Shown: positions 6,698-6,864 of the stretch, one piece after another
Layout of the letters: every line of letters begins with the position of its first letter
Numbering within the stretch: the first letter of the stretch is position 1
Notes under the pieces: generated by a model
The model's database searches: none
The model's input: only the letters and a program-made list of their open reading frames with translations
What the model was told of the DNA's origin: nothing
Program-made: the position numbers and the translations under genes
From: Dehalococcoidia bacterium
GTDB lineage: Bacteria; Chloroflexota; Dehalococcoidia; E44-bin15
NCBI GenBank assembly: GCA_030667555.1
Contig: DAOUVR010000057.1
Span: forward strand, 1 to 6,864
Length of the DNA stretch: 6,864 nt
Reading direction: 5' to 3'

Positions 6698-6820
6698 GAA
6701 TAAATTCTCCCTCCCCCTAACCCTCTCCCATCCAGGGAGAGGGAGTATAAAAAGTAGTTGCCCATCCTTCTTTGAAGGATTGGGCCAGCGCGCCTGATAA
6801 ATCAGGCAACTACAATAATT
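6698..6820. repeat. Dispersed structured repeat, copy 2 (short form)
   Basis: This begins 3 bases after the leuS stop codon. It has the same left edge as copy 1, the CCCTCTCCC/GGGAGAGGG hairpin (6721-6729, 6735-6743; loop ATCCA), and the same three-way junction: outer stem GTAGTT/AACTAC (6754-6759, 6808-6813) and arm B GCCTGAT/ATCAGGC (6792-6798, 6801-6807). Arm A has a different sequence, CCCATCCTTC-TTT-GAAGGATTGGG (6761-6784), but still forms a stem with one bulged T. No T-run follows any stem, so it is not a standard terminator for leuS, though it may protect the mRNA 3' end. Confidence 0.85.
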
Positions 6821-6864
6821 GCTGTAAATTTCAAAACCTCAAGTCTTTTCCGGAAATTCTATAG

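Noticed and set aside
6721..6743. Intrinsic terminator for leuS
   Set aside because: The hairpin is strong but is followed by AGTATAAAAAG rather than a T-run, on a repeat whose other copy is not next to a gene end.

Overview
The window is bacterial chromosomal DNA and looks like it comes from a strict anaerobe that uses the Wood-Ljungdahl (reductive acetyl-CoA) pathway. It holds four full-length genes in two divergent units around a repeat-rich intergenic region. The protein types (two CooC-like ATPases around a formate-tetrahydrofolate ligase, plus a bacterial-type LeuS) would fit an uncultured Chloroflexota/Dehalococcoidia-like organism. That placement is an impression from the protein sequences, not something proven here.

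Left part (39-3460, minus strand): a compact three-gene operon, transcribed right to left in the order cooC-like, fhs, cooC-like. The genes are 28 and 31 bases apart, and fhs and the distal cooC each have a clear Shine-Dalgarno site. A strong sigma70-type promoter (3561-3590) drives it. Between promoter and first gene lies a leader of about 90 nt that ends in a terminator-like hairpin with eight U residues just before the first ribosome binding site. This suggests transcription attenuation. Fhs charges formate onto tetrahydrofolate (entry to the methyl branch). CooC proteins are ATPases that mature the nickel sites of CO dehydrogenase/acetyl-CoA synthase (carbonyl branch). The operon therefore couples both branches, although no CODH/ACS catalytic subunit lies in the window. 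Bases 1-38 beyond the last gene show no start codon or terminator, so the operon may continue outside.

Middle (3461-4229): the leftward promoter and leader, then a dispersed structured repeat (copy 1, 3638-3845), then about 290 bases of GC-rich, strongly inverted-repeat sequence without a convincing protein gene (3846-4132), then a near-consensus rightward promoter for leuS (4133-4161) and a small leader hairpin.

Right part (4230-6695, plus strand): leuS, complete and with all expected motifs. Three bases after its stop a second copy of the dispersed repeat begins (6698-6820). The two copies share the same flanks and fold, but one hairpin arm has a completely different sequence that still pairs. 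This is the most interesting non-coding signal in the window. No tRNA, rRNA, CRISPR array, transposase or plainly new protein system was found.
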